From Nocardioides ferulae (GTDB lineage Bacteria > Actinomycetota > Actinomycetes > Propionibacteriales > Nocardioidaceae), in NCBI RefSeq assembly GCF_003660455.1, contig NZ_QZVR01000008.1, forward strand, positions 124,001-188,000: a stretch of DNA of 64,000 nucleotides. Direction: 5' to 3'. Numbering within the stretch: the stretch's first letter is position 1; every line of letters starts with the position of its first letter. Below, in pieces: positions 26,870 to 35,900 of the stretch. A model generated the notes under the pieces. That model was not told where the DNA came from, ran no database searches, and saw only the letters and a list, made by a program, of their open reading frames with translations. The position numbers and the translations under genes are program-made.

Positions 26870-26896
26870 GGGCGCTGGCAACAGTTGCCAGCGCCC
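26870..26896. promoter_or_regulatory. 27-bp perfect palindrome with putative PucR operator core
   Basis: Arms of 13 bp (26870-26882 and 26884-26896) surround a single central base. The core TGGCAACAGTTGCCA (26876-26890) has the GGCA-N5-TGCC dyad seen before hyuA. It lies 67 nt before the carbamate kinase start. No T-run follows, so an operator is more likely than a terminator for the antiporter gene, although both are possible. Confidence 0.5.
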
Positions 26897-26957
26897 CGGC
26901 CGGTCCTTGGTCGGCGGCCACGGTGTCCGGACCGGTGCCGGTCACTAGTTTCGTCGC

Positions 26958-27908
26958 ATGAGGGTCCTGCTCGCGCTCGGTGGCAACGCCATGACCAGCG
27001 CCGACGGTCGGGCCCGGCCCGAGGACCAGATCGCCGCGGCGAGCGTGGCCGCGACCGCTGTCGCGGACCTCCTCGAGGCCGGGGTCGAGATCGTGCTGAC
27101 GCACGGCAACGGCCCCCAGGTCGGCAACCTGCTGGTCAAGAACGAGCTCTCGGCGACCGTCGTCCCGCCGGTGCCGCTGGACTGGTGCGGGGCCCAGACC
27201 CAGGGCACCCTCGGCTTCGTCCTGATGAACGCCCTGGACGCCGCTTTGGCTCGCCGCGGGATCGACCGCCGTTCCGCGGCGGTCGTCACCCGGGCTGTGG
27301 TGTCCGGTGACGACCCCGGCTTCGTCGATCCCACGAAGCCGATCGGCCGGTTCCTGCCCCCCGCGGAGGCCGAGCCTCTGCTCGCCCACGGCGAGACCTG
27401 GCGCGACTTCGGGGCGAAGGGCTGGCGGCGGGTCGTGGCCTCGCCCGAGCCACGCCGCATCGTCGACGCTCCGGCGGTGGTCGCGCTGGTCGAGGCGGGC
27501 TTCGTGGTGGTCGCCAACGGCGGTGGTGGAGTGCCGGTCGTGGAGGACGCCGACGGGCGGCTGCGGGGCGTCGAGGCGGTCATCGACAAGGACCTCGGCG
27601 CGGCCCTGCTGGCCGCCGAGGTCGGCGCCGACGCGCTGGTCATCGCCACCGACGTCCCCCAGGCCGTGCTGCGGTTCGGCACCCCGCAGGCCGAGCCGGT
27701 GGGCACCGTCGCGGTCTCGCGGCTGCGCGCCCTGGCCGCCGAGGGGCACTTCGGCAGCGGCTCGATGGGCCCGAAGGTCGAGGCGGCCTGCCGGTTCGTG
27801 GAGCAGGGCGGCGGCGCCGCCCTGATCACCAGCCTCGAGAACATCGCCGGCGTCGTCGCGGGCGACCCCGACGCCGCTGCCACCCACGTCGTCCCCGACC
27901 CAGCCTGA
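26958..27908 (+). CDS. arcC: Carbamate kinase
   Basis: This cytosolic enzyme converts carbamoyl phosphate and ADP into ATP and carbamate. The 316-residue protein has all family motifs: ALGGNAM at 6-12, THGNGPQVGNLL at 48-59, DPTKPIGR near 125 and ANGGGGVPVV near 180. IDKDLGAALLA near 212 and GSMGPKVEA near 273 complete the set. It is followed after 48 bases by the ring-opening amidohydrolase and has no arginine deiminase genes nearby. The carbamoyl phosphate source is therefore more likely the AllFGH-type transferase 22 kb upstream, as AllK is in E. coli. The strong palindrome just upstream supports common control. Confidence 0.93.
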   Translation: MRVLLALGGNAMTSADGRARPEDQIAAASVAATAVADLLEAGVEIVLTHGNGPQVGNLLVKNELSATVVPPVPLDWCGAQTQGTLGFVLMNALDAALARRGIDRRSAAVVTRAVVSGDDPGFVDPTKPIGRFLPPAEAEPLLAHGETWRDFGAKGWRRVVASPEPRRIVDAPAVVALVEAGFVVVANGGGGVPVVEDADGRLRGVEAVIDKDLGAALLAAEVGADALVIATDVPQAVLRFGTPQAEPVGTVAVSRLRALAAEGHFGSGSMGPKVEAACRFVEQGGGAALITSLENIAGVVAGDPDAAATHVVPDPA

Positions 27909-27956
27909 CCCGGCTCGACCCGTCCCCGCAGTCCAGCAACCCCAGAAGGAGCCCCC

Positions 27957-29063
27957 ATGCCCAGCGCCATCGAGGTACGCAAGGTCCCGATCCACTCCGT
28001 CGCCGACGCCTCGGAGCTGGCGAAGCTGATCGACGAGGGCGTGATGGAGGCGTCCCGGGTGATCGCGATCATCGGCAAGACCGAGGGCAACGGCGGCGTC
28101 AACGACTACACCCGGATCATCGCCGACCGGGCGTTCCGCGAGGTGCTGGTCGAGAAGGGGGCGCCCGCCGATCAGGTCAAGCAAGTGCCGATCGTCTGGT
28201 CCGGCGGCACCGACGGCGTGATCAGCCCGCACGCCACGATCTTCGCGACCACCGACGTCGCCGACGACGACCCGTCGCGGGCCGAGCAGCGGCTCACCGT
28301 CGGGTTCGCGATGAGCGAGCGGCTGCTGCCCGAGGAGATCGGCCGCACCCCGATGATCAGCAAGGTCGCCGCCGCGGTGAAGGTGGCGATGGAGCGGGCC
28401 GGCATCACCGACCCCGCCGACGTGCACTACGTGCAGACCAAGACCCCGCTGCTGACCATCCACACGATCCGCGACGCCAAGTCGCGCGGCGAGACCGTCT
28501 GGACCGAGCACACCCACGAGTCGATGGACCTCTCCAACGGCACCACCGCGCTCGGCATCGCGGTGGCCCTGGGTGAGATCGAGATGCCCACGGACGGCGA
28601 CGTGATGCACGACCGCAGCCTGTTCTCGAGCGTCGCCTCCTGCTCCTCGGGCGTCGAGCTCGACCAGGCCCAGGTGGTCGTCGTCGGCAACGCCACCGGC
28701 GTGGGCGGCCGCTACCGGATCGGCCACTCGGTGATGGACGACGCGCTCGACGCCGACGGCATCTGGGCCGCGATCAAGGACGCCGGGCTGGAGCTGCCGG
28801 AGCGCCCGCACACCAGCGACCTCGACGGCCGGCTGGTCAACGTGTTCCTCAAGTGCGAGGCCTCCCAGGACGGCCAGGTCCGGGGCCGTCGCAACGCAAT
28901 GCTCGACGACTCCGACGTGCACTGGCACCGGCAGATCAAGGCCTGCGTCGGCGGCGTCACCGCGGCGGTCACCGGTGACCCGGCGGTCTTCGTCTCGGTC
29001 TCGGCCGCCCACCAGGGCCCCGACGGCGGCGGTCCCGTGGCCGCGATCGTCGACCTCGGCTGA
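27957..29063 (+). CDS. Ring-opening amidohydrolase (barbiturase / cyanuric acid hydrolase family)
   Basis: The 368-residue protein belongs to the small family that hydrolyses barbiturate to ureidomalonate or cyanuric acid to carboxybiuret. The three-fold internal repeat of this fold carries three Lys/Ser pairs, visible here: K41 in [11 protein letters not shown] with S82 in WSGGTDG, K162 in VQTKTP with S230-S231 in SVASCSSG, and K299 in FLKCEAS with S349 in SVSAAHQGP. The length is normal. Without biuret hydrolase or other triazine genes, and with a uracil-type permease, hydroxylase and amidase in the same putative regulon, barbiturase is the better guess. It follows carbamate kinase in one operon. 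Confidence 0.85.
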   Translation: MPSAIEVRKVPIHSVADASELAKLIDEGVMEASRVIAIIGKTEGNGGVNDYTRIIADRAFREVLVEKGAPADQVKQVPIVWSGGTDGVISPHATIFATTDVADDDPSRAEQRLTVGFAMSERLLPEEIGRTPMISKVAAAVKVAMERAGITDPADVHYVQTKTPLLTIHTIRDAKSRGETVWTEHTHESMDLSNGTTALGIAVALGEIEMPTDGDVMHDRSLFSSVASCSSGVELDQAQVVVVGNATGVGGRYRIGHSVMDDALDADGIWAAIKDAGLELPERPHTSDLDGRLVNVFLKCEASQDGQVRGRRNAMLDDSDVHWHRQIKACVGGVTAAVTGDPAVFVSVSAAHQGPDGGGPVAAIVDLG

Positions 29064-29088
29064 CCCGCTGAGGCGACTCGGGTCAGCC
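29058..29088. terminator. Shared bidirectional hairpin between convergent genes
   Basis: GGCTGACCCG (29058-29067) and CGGGTCAGCC (29079-29088) form a perfect 10-bp stem with an 11-nt loop. The stop codons of both convergent genes lie inside the arms. There is no T-run on either strand, so termination efficiency is uncertain. Confidence 0.6.
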
Positions 29089-30285
29089 GGCGTCGGCGGC
29101 CAGCCAGGCGCGGATGGCGGGTCCGTGCTGGTCCAGCGTCGGGGGCGCCAGGTGGTGCTCGCGGCCGCCCGAGTAGGGGTGGTCGTCGAAGCGCAGCGGT
29201 GAGCCGGGCAGCTTCAGCTCGCCCTGGGTCGCGTGCTGCACGCTGAGCAGCAGGCCCTGCGAGAGCGTCTGCTCCCAGGAGTAGACGTCGTCGAGCGTGC
29301 GCACCTTGCCCGACGGCACCCCGGCCTCGCCGAGCAGGGCCAGCCAGTGCTCGGCGTCCTGCCCGGCGAACACCTCCTCGAGCAGCGCCGCGAGCTCGTC
29401 GCGTCGGGCCACCCGCAGTGGGTTGGTCGCGAACCGCGGGTCGTCGGCGTCCAGGTCGAGCGCGGCGCACAGCGCCCGCCACAGGCCCTCGGAGCCGCAG
29501 GCGATCTGGATCGGCGCCGAGCCGGTGGCGAACATGCCGTAGGGCGCGATGGAGGGGTGGTGGTCGCCGGCCAGCCCGGGCACCTCGCCGGCCACCGTCC
29601 ACCGGGTGCCCTGGAACGCGTGGACGCCGACCATGCCGGCCAGCAGCGAGGTGCGCACGACCCGGCCGCGCCCGGTGCGCTCCCGCTCGTGCAGGGCGGT
29701 GACCACCCCGAACGCGCCGTACATGCCGGCGATCAGGTCGGCGATCGGGACTCCCACCTTGGTGGGGTGGGTGGTGCCGGTGAGCGACATCAGCCCGCCC
29801 TCGCCCTGCGCGATCTGGTCGTAGCCGGCGCGCTTGGCCTCGGGGCCGTCGTGGCCGAAGCCGGTGATCGAGAGCACCACGAGCCGCGGGTTGAGCTCGT
29901 GCAGGCGCTCGACCGGGAACCCGAGCCGGTCCAGCACCCCGCCGCGGAAGTTCTCCATCAGCACGTCGGCCCGCTCGACCAGAGCGGCCAGCACGTTGCG
30001 GTCGGAGTCGTCTCGCAGGTCGAGGACGATCGACTCCTTGTTGCGGTTCGCCGACATGAAGTACGTCGACTCGCGTTCGTCGTCGGCGCCGACGAACGGG
30101 GGCCCCCAGGATCGGGTGTCGTCGCCGGTGGGCGACTCGACCTTGATCACCCGAGCGCCCATGTCGCCGAGCATCATCGCGGCGTGCGGACCGGCGAGGG
30201 CCCGGGTCAGGTCCACGACGAGCAGGCCGGCCAGCGGCCCGGTCTCGGGTTCTGTCTCGGGGCGGTCGGAGGCGTCGGCGTCCAT
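29083..30285 (-). CDS. CaiB/BaiF (class III) CoA-transferase
   Basis: The 400-residue protein transfers CoA between carboxylic acids in the cytosol. Family marks are VVDLTRALAGPHAAMMLGDMGARVIKVE at the N-terminus, NRNKESIVLDL near 80, ENFRGG near 111, and the catalytic Asp156 in AGYDQIAQGEGG. Class III members include formyl-CoA:oxalate and malonate-type transferases. In this setting it could activate malonate or another diacid released from the heterocycle. It is convergent with the ring opener and shares its terminator stem. A degenerate copy of the regulon element lies 69 nt before its start (minus strand, 30355-30369, 8 of 14 positions). Membership in the regulon is tentative. Confidence 0.88.
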   Translation of the reverse strand: MDADASDRPETEPETGPLAGLLVVDLTRALAGPHAAMMLGDMGARVIKVESPTGDDTRSWGPPFVGADDERESTYFMSANRNKESIVLDLRDDSDRNVLAALVERADVLMENFRGGVLDRLGFPVERLHELNPRLVVLSITGFGHDGPEAKRAGYDQIAQGEGGLMSLTGTTHPTKVGVPIADLIAGMYGAFGVVTALHERERTGRGRVVRTSLLAGMVGVHAFQGTRWTVAGEVPGLAGDHHPSIAPYGMFATGSAPIQIACGSEGLWRALCAALDLDADDPRFATNPLRVARRDELAALLEEVFAGQDAEHWLALLGEAGVPSGKVRTLDDVYSWEQTLSQGLLLSVQHATQGELKLPGSPLRFDDHPYSGGREHHLAPPTLDQHGPAIRAWLAADAG

Positions 30286-30456
30286 GGCGGCAGCCTGACA
30301 GCCGGCCTCCGTGACAGGGAACGGCCAGAGGTGACAACCCGCCGGCCGCCGAGCGGGTCAGGAGTGCCAGACGTCGGACAGTGGTTTACGGCTTCCGTGG
30401 ATGGGTAGGCGTGCGGACGGGCCGCCCGAGGGGTGGCGGGGTGAACAGCGTCGGGG

Positions 30457-30774
30457 GTGCCTGTGGAAGTCCAGCCGTCTCAGCTGCGGGAGGCCGCCGA
30501 CCAGGTCGACGCGGCGGTCACGGCCAGTGGCGCCGCCGGATGGCGTCTGGACCTCTCCGGTGGCGACGTGGGCGACGACGAGCTCGCGGCGGCCATGGTG
30601 TCCTTCGCCGAGTCGTGGACCGACGGGGCTGCCCAGCTCGTCGAGGCCAGCGAGGGCATCGCCGGGGGCCTGCGGGTCTCCGCGACGTACTACGAACTGG
30701 TCGACACCATCGTCGACACCGGCTTCGGCTGGCTGTCGGAGCATCTGGGCTTCGGGACGGGTGATGGCCAGTGA
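30457..30774 (+). CDS. EspC/WXG100-like small protein (type VII secretion-associated)
   Basis: The 105-residue helical protein resembles ESX secretion-associated EspC-type proteins: a VEVQPSQLREAADQVDAAVT start, GDVGDDELAAAMVSFAESWTDG in the middle and a second amphipathic helix. It lies directly upstream of a WXG-calpain protein, with a GTGA overlap. In polymorphic toxin loci such a small partner commonly precedes the effector and helps its export. The start is GTG 30457, with a second GTG at 30463. No type VII machinery genes are in the window. Confidence 0.6.
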   Translation: MPVEVQPSQLREAADQVDAAVTASGAAGWRLDLSGGDVGDDELAAAMVSFAESWTDGAAQLVEASEGIAGGLRVSATYYELVDTIVDTGFGWLSEHLGFGTGDGQ

Positions 30775-32108
30775 GCGCCTTCCTCGACCTGCTCGGCCAG
30801 CAACCCGTCGACGTGCTCGTCCCGGGAGACCCCGCGGTGACGGCCAGGGCCGCGGCCCTGCTCCGGCCGCCCGCCGACCGATGGGACGACGCCGGCGCCG
30901 ATCTCGCGGCGCTGCGTCCCGAGTGGGAGGGCCTGGGGGGTGACTCCTTCCGCAACCGCCAGCGGCTCACCGCCGACGGGTGGCGGTCGGCGGCGGAGTG
31001 CCTGCGCACGGCGCGTCGTGCCCTGCTGGGCTTCTCCGACGTGCTCGCGGCGGCGCAGTCCACGGCGGGGCACGCTGCGGCGCAGTTCGAGGCCGGGATG
31101 GTCGCGGCCGCCAACGCCGCGGCCGAGACGTTCGAGGCGGCGACCCGGGCCGTCGGCGTCCCGCAGGTCCCGTTCGTGGTCCCACCGCGGGCCCTGCTGG
31201 CGGCGATGCCGGCCGGCCGGGAGCTCCGCGACGAGGCGGTGTCGATGCTCGAGGCCGCTCGCGAGTCGGTTCGAAGCGCCGGTGCGGCCGCGGCCGGCCA
31301 GCTGGACGAGGCCGGGGTGCTGCCCTGGGGAGGTGTCGGACTCGGGATGCCCGAGGACGCCGATGCCGATCCCACCGGGATGGGGGACCACCATCCGCTG
31401 GACGGCCCGGTGGGCCTCGACGACGACGATCTGGGGCTGGACAACCTGTTCCAGGGTGGCATCGGAGACTGCTGGTTCCTGGCCGGTGCGGGTGCGGTGG
31501 CCGCCGCGGACCCCGACTGGATCCGCGAGCACATCCAGCCTCAGCCCGACGGCAGCTACCAGGTGACGTTCTACGAGGAGCGGGACGGCGAGTTGGTGCC
31601 CGTCACCGTGACCGTCGACGCCTCGGCCATCGACAACGGTGTCCGGGGTGCCGACGGTGAGCCGAGCTGGGCGTCGATCTACGAGAAGGCCGCGGCCGTT
31701 CACTTCGGCGGCGACTACGACGACATCTCCGGCGGCCACTCCCAGGACGCGCTCGAGCTGGTCACCGGGCAGCGCTCGGAGACCCACGACGACGTCGACC
31801 TGTCCGACATCCGCGACGGGCTGCGCGACGGTCGCATCTACACGGTCTCCACCGAGAACGGCGACACGTTCAACCCGTTCGACGACGAGGTCGACGACGA
31901 CCGCATCGTCCCCAACCACGCCTACGTCATCGACCAGGTGGCCGACCACGACGGCGACGGCGAGCTCGAGGTGCACGTGGTGAACCCGTGGGGCCCCGAC
32001 GGTGGCCAGCTCGACGGCGAGTTCCGCCACGGCGACCTGTGGCTGACCGAGCAGCAGTTCCACGAGAGCTTCGACCACACCTCGAGCGTCCCCGGGAGGC
32101 GACCATGA
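30771..32108 (+). CDS. WXG-domain protein with C-terminal calpain (C2) cysteine protease
   Basis: The 445-residue protein has a helical N-terminal half (1-180) with a WEG turn at 52-54, resembling a type VII secretion export domain. The C-terminal half (about 220-435) is a calpain-type protease with catalytic Cys234 in GGIGDCWFLAGAGAVAA, His383 in PNHAYVID and Asn405 in VVNPWG. All three catalytic residues are present, so it should be active. An Asp-rich DHDGDGE segment at 392-398 may bind calcium. Fusion to an export domain and the tight four-gene operon suggest a secreted protease or interbacterial effector. A cell-envelope maturation role is the alternative. Confidence 0.82.
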   Translation: MSAFLDLLGQQPVDVLVPGDPAVTARAAALLRPPADRWDDAGADLAALRPEWEGLGGDSFRNRQRLTADGWRSAAECLRTARRALLGFSDVLAAAQSTAGHAAAQFEAGMVAAANAAAETFEAATRAVGVPQVPFVVPPRALLAAMPAGRELRDEAVSMLEAARESVRSAGAAAAGQLDEAGVLPWGGVGLGMPEDADADPTGMGDHHPLDGPVGLDDDDLGLDNLFQGGIGDCWFLAGAGAVAAADPDWIREHIQPQPDGSYQVTFYEERDGELVPVTVTVDASAIDNGVRGADGEPSWASIYEKAAAVHFGGDYDDISGGHSQDALELVTGQRSETHDDVDLSDIRDGLRDGRIYTVSTENGDTFNPFDDEVDDDRIVPNHAYVIDQVADHDGDGELEVHVVNPWGPDGGQLDGEFRHGDLWLTEQQFHESFDHTSSVPGRRP

Positions 32109-32368
32109 GCTCCACCGTGCGGGCCCGGCAGGGGTCGCAGCCGACGTACGCCGGCGTCCGGGTCGGGGTGATGGCGGTCGGCGAGCACCAGGGCGTCACC
32201 AAGGCCAGGCTGCTGATCCGCTCCGACCGCGAAGGCAAGCGCGTCGACCTGGCCTGCGGCGACAGCGAGGACCTCTTCGGCCTCGCGACGGTCAGCCTCG
32301 ACGAGGTCGTGCCCGGGCCCGGCGGCCGGGGCGTGGTGACGTTGACCTTCCGCGATGCCACGCCCTAG
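32105..32368 (+). CDS. Small protein of unknown function, candidate calpain inhibitor/immunity
   Basis: The 87-residue, probably beta-rich protein starts at ATG 32105, overlapping the calpain stop by four bases. It has no signal peptide or membrane helix and no family that I recognise. Position directly after an effector-like protease, with translational coupling, is what one expects of an immunity protein or protease inhibitor. That is inference from context only. Confidence 0.55.
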   Translation: MSSTVRARQGSQPTYAGVRVGVMAVGEHQGVTKARLLIRSDREGKRVDLACGDSEDLFGLATVSLDEVVPGPGGRGVVTLTFRDATP

Positions 32369-32918
32369 CGCCACCCGGCTGCCCGTGCTGCCCGTGCTGG
32401 CGGTGCTGGGGGTGCTGGCGGGCGGGTGCACCGACGAACCCGACGGTCCCGGCGGCGCCGACGACCGGCCGGGGCCAGGCGGGGAGCGCAACCCCACGAT
32501 CGCCGCCGACGACGCCTACGACACCTACGGCACGCTCGCGGAGGAGGTCGCGGAGGAGCTGGCCGCGGCCGCCGCCAGCAGCGTCGCGAGCGACGAGCAG
32601 ACCTGGTACGGCGTGGGAGACGACGGGGTCTGCGAGTTCTCGTCGGCCGAGCACGAGCTGCCGGTCTGGTTCGGGCTCGAAGAGGACCACGAGCTCACCT
32701 GGGACGAGGTCGCGGACGAGGTCGAGAGCGTCCTGCCCCACGGCTGGACGGTGGGTGAGGCCTTCGACCTGCCCGGAGGGTGGACCGGCCTGGACGCGGT
32801 CGAGAGCGCCACCGGCGCGGTGCTCGAGGTGCGAGCCAAGGGCACCAGCACGGTCCGTGTCGTCGCGCCGGTGACGGGGGAGTGCGGCGAGGACGCCTCC
32901 AGCAGCCCGGCGCCGTAG
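32355..32918 (+). CDS. Lipoprotein of unknown function
   Basis: The 187-residue protein has an N-terminal signal peptide with the lipobox LAGGC (Cys25), followed by a Gly/Pro/Asp-rich linker and a roughly 140-residue acidic domain. It begins 14 bases inside the preceding small gene, so it belongs to the same operon as the EspC-like and calpain genes. The mature protein would be anchored on the outer face of the membrane. The domain has two Cys (near 95 and 179) that could pair. Possible roles include surface immunity against the protease, docking, or being its substrate. Confidence 0.7.
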   Translation: MPRPSATRLPVLPVLAVLGVLAGGCTDEPDGPGGADDRPGPGGERNPTIAADDAYDTYGTLAEEVAEELAAAAASSVASDEQTWYGVGDDGVCEFSSAEHELPVWFGLEEDHELTWDEVADEVESVLPHGWTVGEAFDLPGGWTGLDAVESATGAVLEVRAKGTSTVRVVAPVTGECGEDASSSPAP

Positions 32919-32976
32919 GAGTCGTGCACCGGCGCCGCCTGAGCGGGTGTCGGCGCCGGATGGTCGAATGGTCGGC

Positions 32977-35900
32977 ATGAGCATCGCGGCCCCCACCTAC
33001 CACCTGGTGCCCCCGGCCGCGCCCGCCGCCGCTCCCGTGCTCGACGAGCACCAGCGCCGCGTCGTCGACCACCCGGGCGGGCCGCTGCTGGTGCTCGCCG
33101 GCCCCGGCACCGGCAAGACCACCACGCTGGTCGAGGCGATCGTCGAGCGCATCGAGGTGCGCGGCGCCCGCCCCGACGGGGTGTTGGCGCTGACCTTCTC
33201 CCGCAAGGCCGCCGAGCAGTTGCGCGACCGGGTGACCGCCCGCCTGGGCCGCACGATGGCCACGACGCTGAGCTCGACGTTCCACTCCTTCGCCTACGCG
33301 CTGGTCCGGCGCTACGCCCCCGCCGAGCTGTACGCCGCGCCGCTGCGGCTGCTGTCGGCCCCCGAGCAGGACGTCGTCCTCGCCGAGCTCCTCACCGACG
33401 CCCCCGAGTCGGTCCGCTGGCCCGACCACCTGCGCGCGGCGGTCGGCACCCGTGGCTTCGCCCGTGAGGTGCACGCGGTGCTCGCCCGCGCCCGCGAGCG
33501 GGGCCTCGACCCCGCCGACCTGGTGGCGCTGGGGCGGGCCGAGCGCGTCCCCGAGTTCGAGGCGGCGGGGCTGTTCCTCGAGCAGTACCTCGACGTCCTG
33601 GGTGGCCTGAGCGCGCTCGACTACCCCGACCTGGTGGCCCGGGCGGTGGTCGAGGCGCAGCGGCACCGCGGCGAGCTGCGGGCCAGCTTCTCCCACGTCT
33701 TCGTCGACGAATACCAAGACACCGACCCCAGCCAGGTGGCGCTGCTCCAGGCGCTGGCCGGCGACGGCCGCGACCTGGTGGTCGTCGGCGACCCCGACCA
33801 GTCGATCTACGGCTTCCGCGGCGCCGACGTGCGCGGCATCCTCGACTTCCCGGCGCAGTTCGCGCTCCCCGACGGCAGCCACGCCCCGGTCGTGTCGCTG
33901 GCGACCACCCGGCGGTTCGGCTCCCGGCTGCTGCGCGCCTCCCGCGAGATCGCCGCGGGCATCGGCGTCTCCGGCGCGATCCCGGCCGAGCAGTACGCCG
34001 CGTTCCGCAATCCCGCCCCGGTGGCCCACGAGCTGGGCCCCGGCACCGTCGAGGTGCTCACCTTCGACACCGCCCGCGCCGAGACCGAGCACATCGCCGA
34101 CCTGCTGCGCCGGGCCCACCTCGAAGACGGCGTCGGCTGGTCGCAGATGGCGGTGCTGGTGCGCTCGGGCCGCGCCTCGATCCCGGCGCTGCGCCGCTCG
34201 CTCGGCGCCGCGGGCGTGCCGGTCGAGGTGGCCAGTGACGAGACCCCCCTGGTGCGTGAGCCGGCGGCGTTGCCGCTGCTGGCGGCGCTGGCCGTGGTCG
34301 TCGACGCCGACACCGAGGGCGCCGACGAGCCCGGCCACCCCCAGCACGTCGCGGCCGACCGGGCCGAGGCGCTGCTCACCTCCCCGCTGGCCGGGCTCGA
34401 CGCCACGGACGTGCGGGCGCTGGTCCGCGCGCTCCGGCAGCGCCACCCCGACCTCGCCCCGCGCGACCTGCTGCGGCGGGCGGTGCTCGACCCGGCGCTG
34501 CTCGACGCGCCCGGCGGTCCCGACGGCGAGCCCGGCCGCCGGGCGCTGCGCCTGGCCCGTGTGCTGGCCCGCGCGCGGTCCGCACACCTCGGCGGTGCGC
34601 CGGTCGACGAGGTCCTGTGGACCCTGTGGGAGGGCAGCGACTGGGGCCGCCGGCTGCACGCAGCCACACAGTCGGGCGGGCACGCGGCCCGGCTGGCGCA
34701 CCGCGACCTCGATGCGATCTGTGCCCTCTTCGAGACCGCGGCCCGGGTCGAGGAGAAGAAGGGTGTCAGCGAGTTCCTGGCGACGCTGCGCGCCCAGGAG
34801 ATCCCGGCCGACACCCTGGCGGACCGTGGGGTGCGCGGCGAGGCGGTCCGGCTGCTCACCGCCCACCGGTCCAAGGGGCTGGAGTGGCGGCTGGTCGTGG
34901 TCGCCCACGTGCAGGAGGGCGCCTGGCCCGACCTGCGCCGTCGCGACTCGCTGTTGCAGGCCGACCGGATCGGACGCGACGGCTTGCTCCCGCCGCTGAC
35001 CAGGTCGGCGATGCTCGCCGAGGAGCGGCGCCTGTTCTACGTCGGCTGCACCCGCGCCCGGCAGCGGTTGGTGGTCACCGCCGTCGCGTCGGCCGACGAC
35101 GACGGTGAGCAGCCCTCGCGGTTCCTCCACGAGCTGGGCCGCCGGCCCGAGCACCGGGTGGGCCGTCCGCGCCGCCCGCTCTCGATGGCCGGGCTGGTCG
35201 CCGAGCTGCGCCGCACCCTCGCCGACCCGGCCCAGCCCGAGCCGCTGCGCGAGGCCGCAGCCCGCCGGCTGCGGCGGCTCGCCGACGTCGAGGTGCAGGG
35301 CCGTCCGGTCGCGCCGGCCGCCGACCCCGCGACGTGGTGGGGGCTGCGCGCCCTCACCCGTGGCGAGCGGCCGGTGCGGCCGTCCGACCAGCCGCTCACG
35401 ATCTCCGCCAGTGTCCTCGAGGGCCTGCTCACCTGCCCGGCGCAGTGGTTCCTGCGACGCGAGGCGGGGGGAGAGGTGGTCAGCTCCGCCAGCCAGGGGT
35501 TCGGCAAGGTCGTCCACGCGATCGCCGAGCGGGTGGCCGCGCTGCCGCCGGGCAGTCCGGTCGACGTCGAGGCCGACCTGATGCCGCTGGTCGACGAGGT
35601 CTGGGGCCGCATGGAGTTCCGCACCCCGTGGTCGCGGGCGCGCGAACGCGAGGCGGTCGCCGCCGCGCTGGCCCGGTTCGTGGCCTGGCACCAGCGACCC
35701 GGCGCCCGCACGGTGCTGGCCACCGAGCCGCGGATGCGCGCCGAGGTCACGCTGCCCGGGGGCGAGATGGTCCGGCTGCACGGCTACGCCGACCGGCTCG
35801 AGCTCGACGAGGACGGCCGCGTGGTGGTGGTCGACCTCAAGACCGGCAAGTACCCCCCCACCGGCCCCGAGGTCGAGCGGCACGCCCAGCTCGGGCTCTA

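Noticed and set aside
27957-29063. Cyanuric acid (triazine) pathway
   Set aside because: No biuret hydrolase or triazine hydrolase is nearby, and the other regulon members fit a pyrimidine better; sequence alone cannot exclude it.
29058-29088. Hairpin as a regulatory element for the CoA-transferase
   Set aside because: It lies between two convergent gene ends and contains both stop codons, so a shared terminator is simpler.
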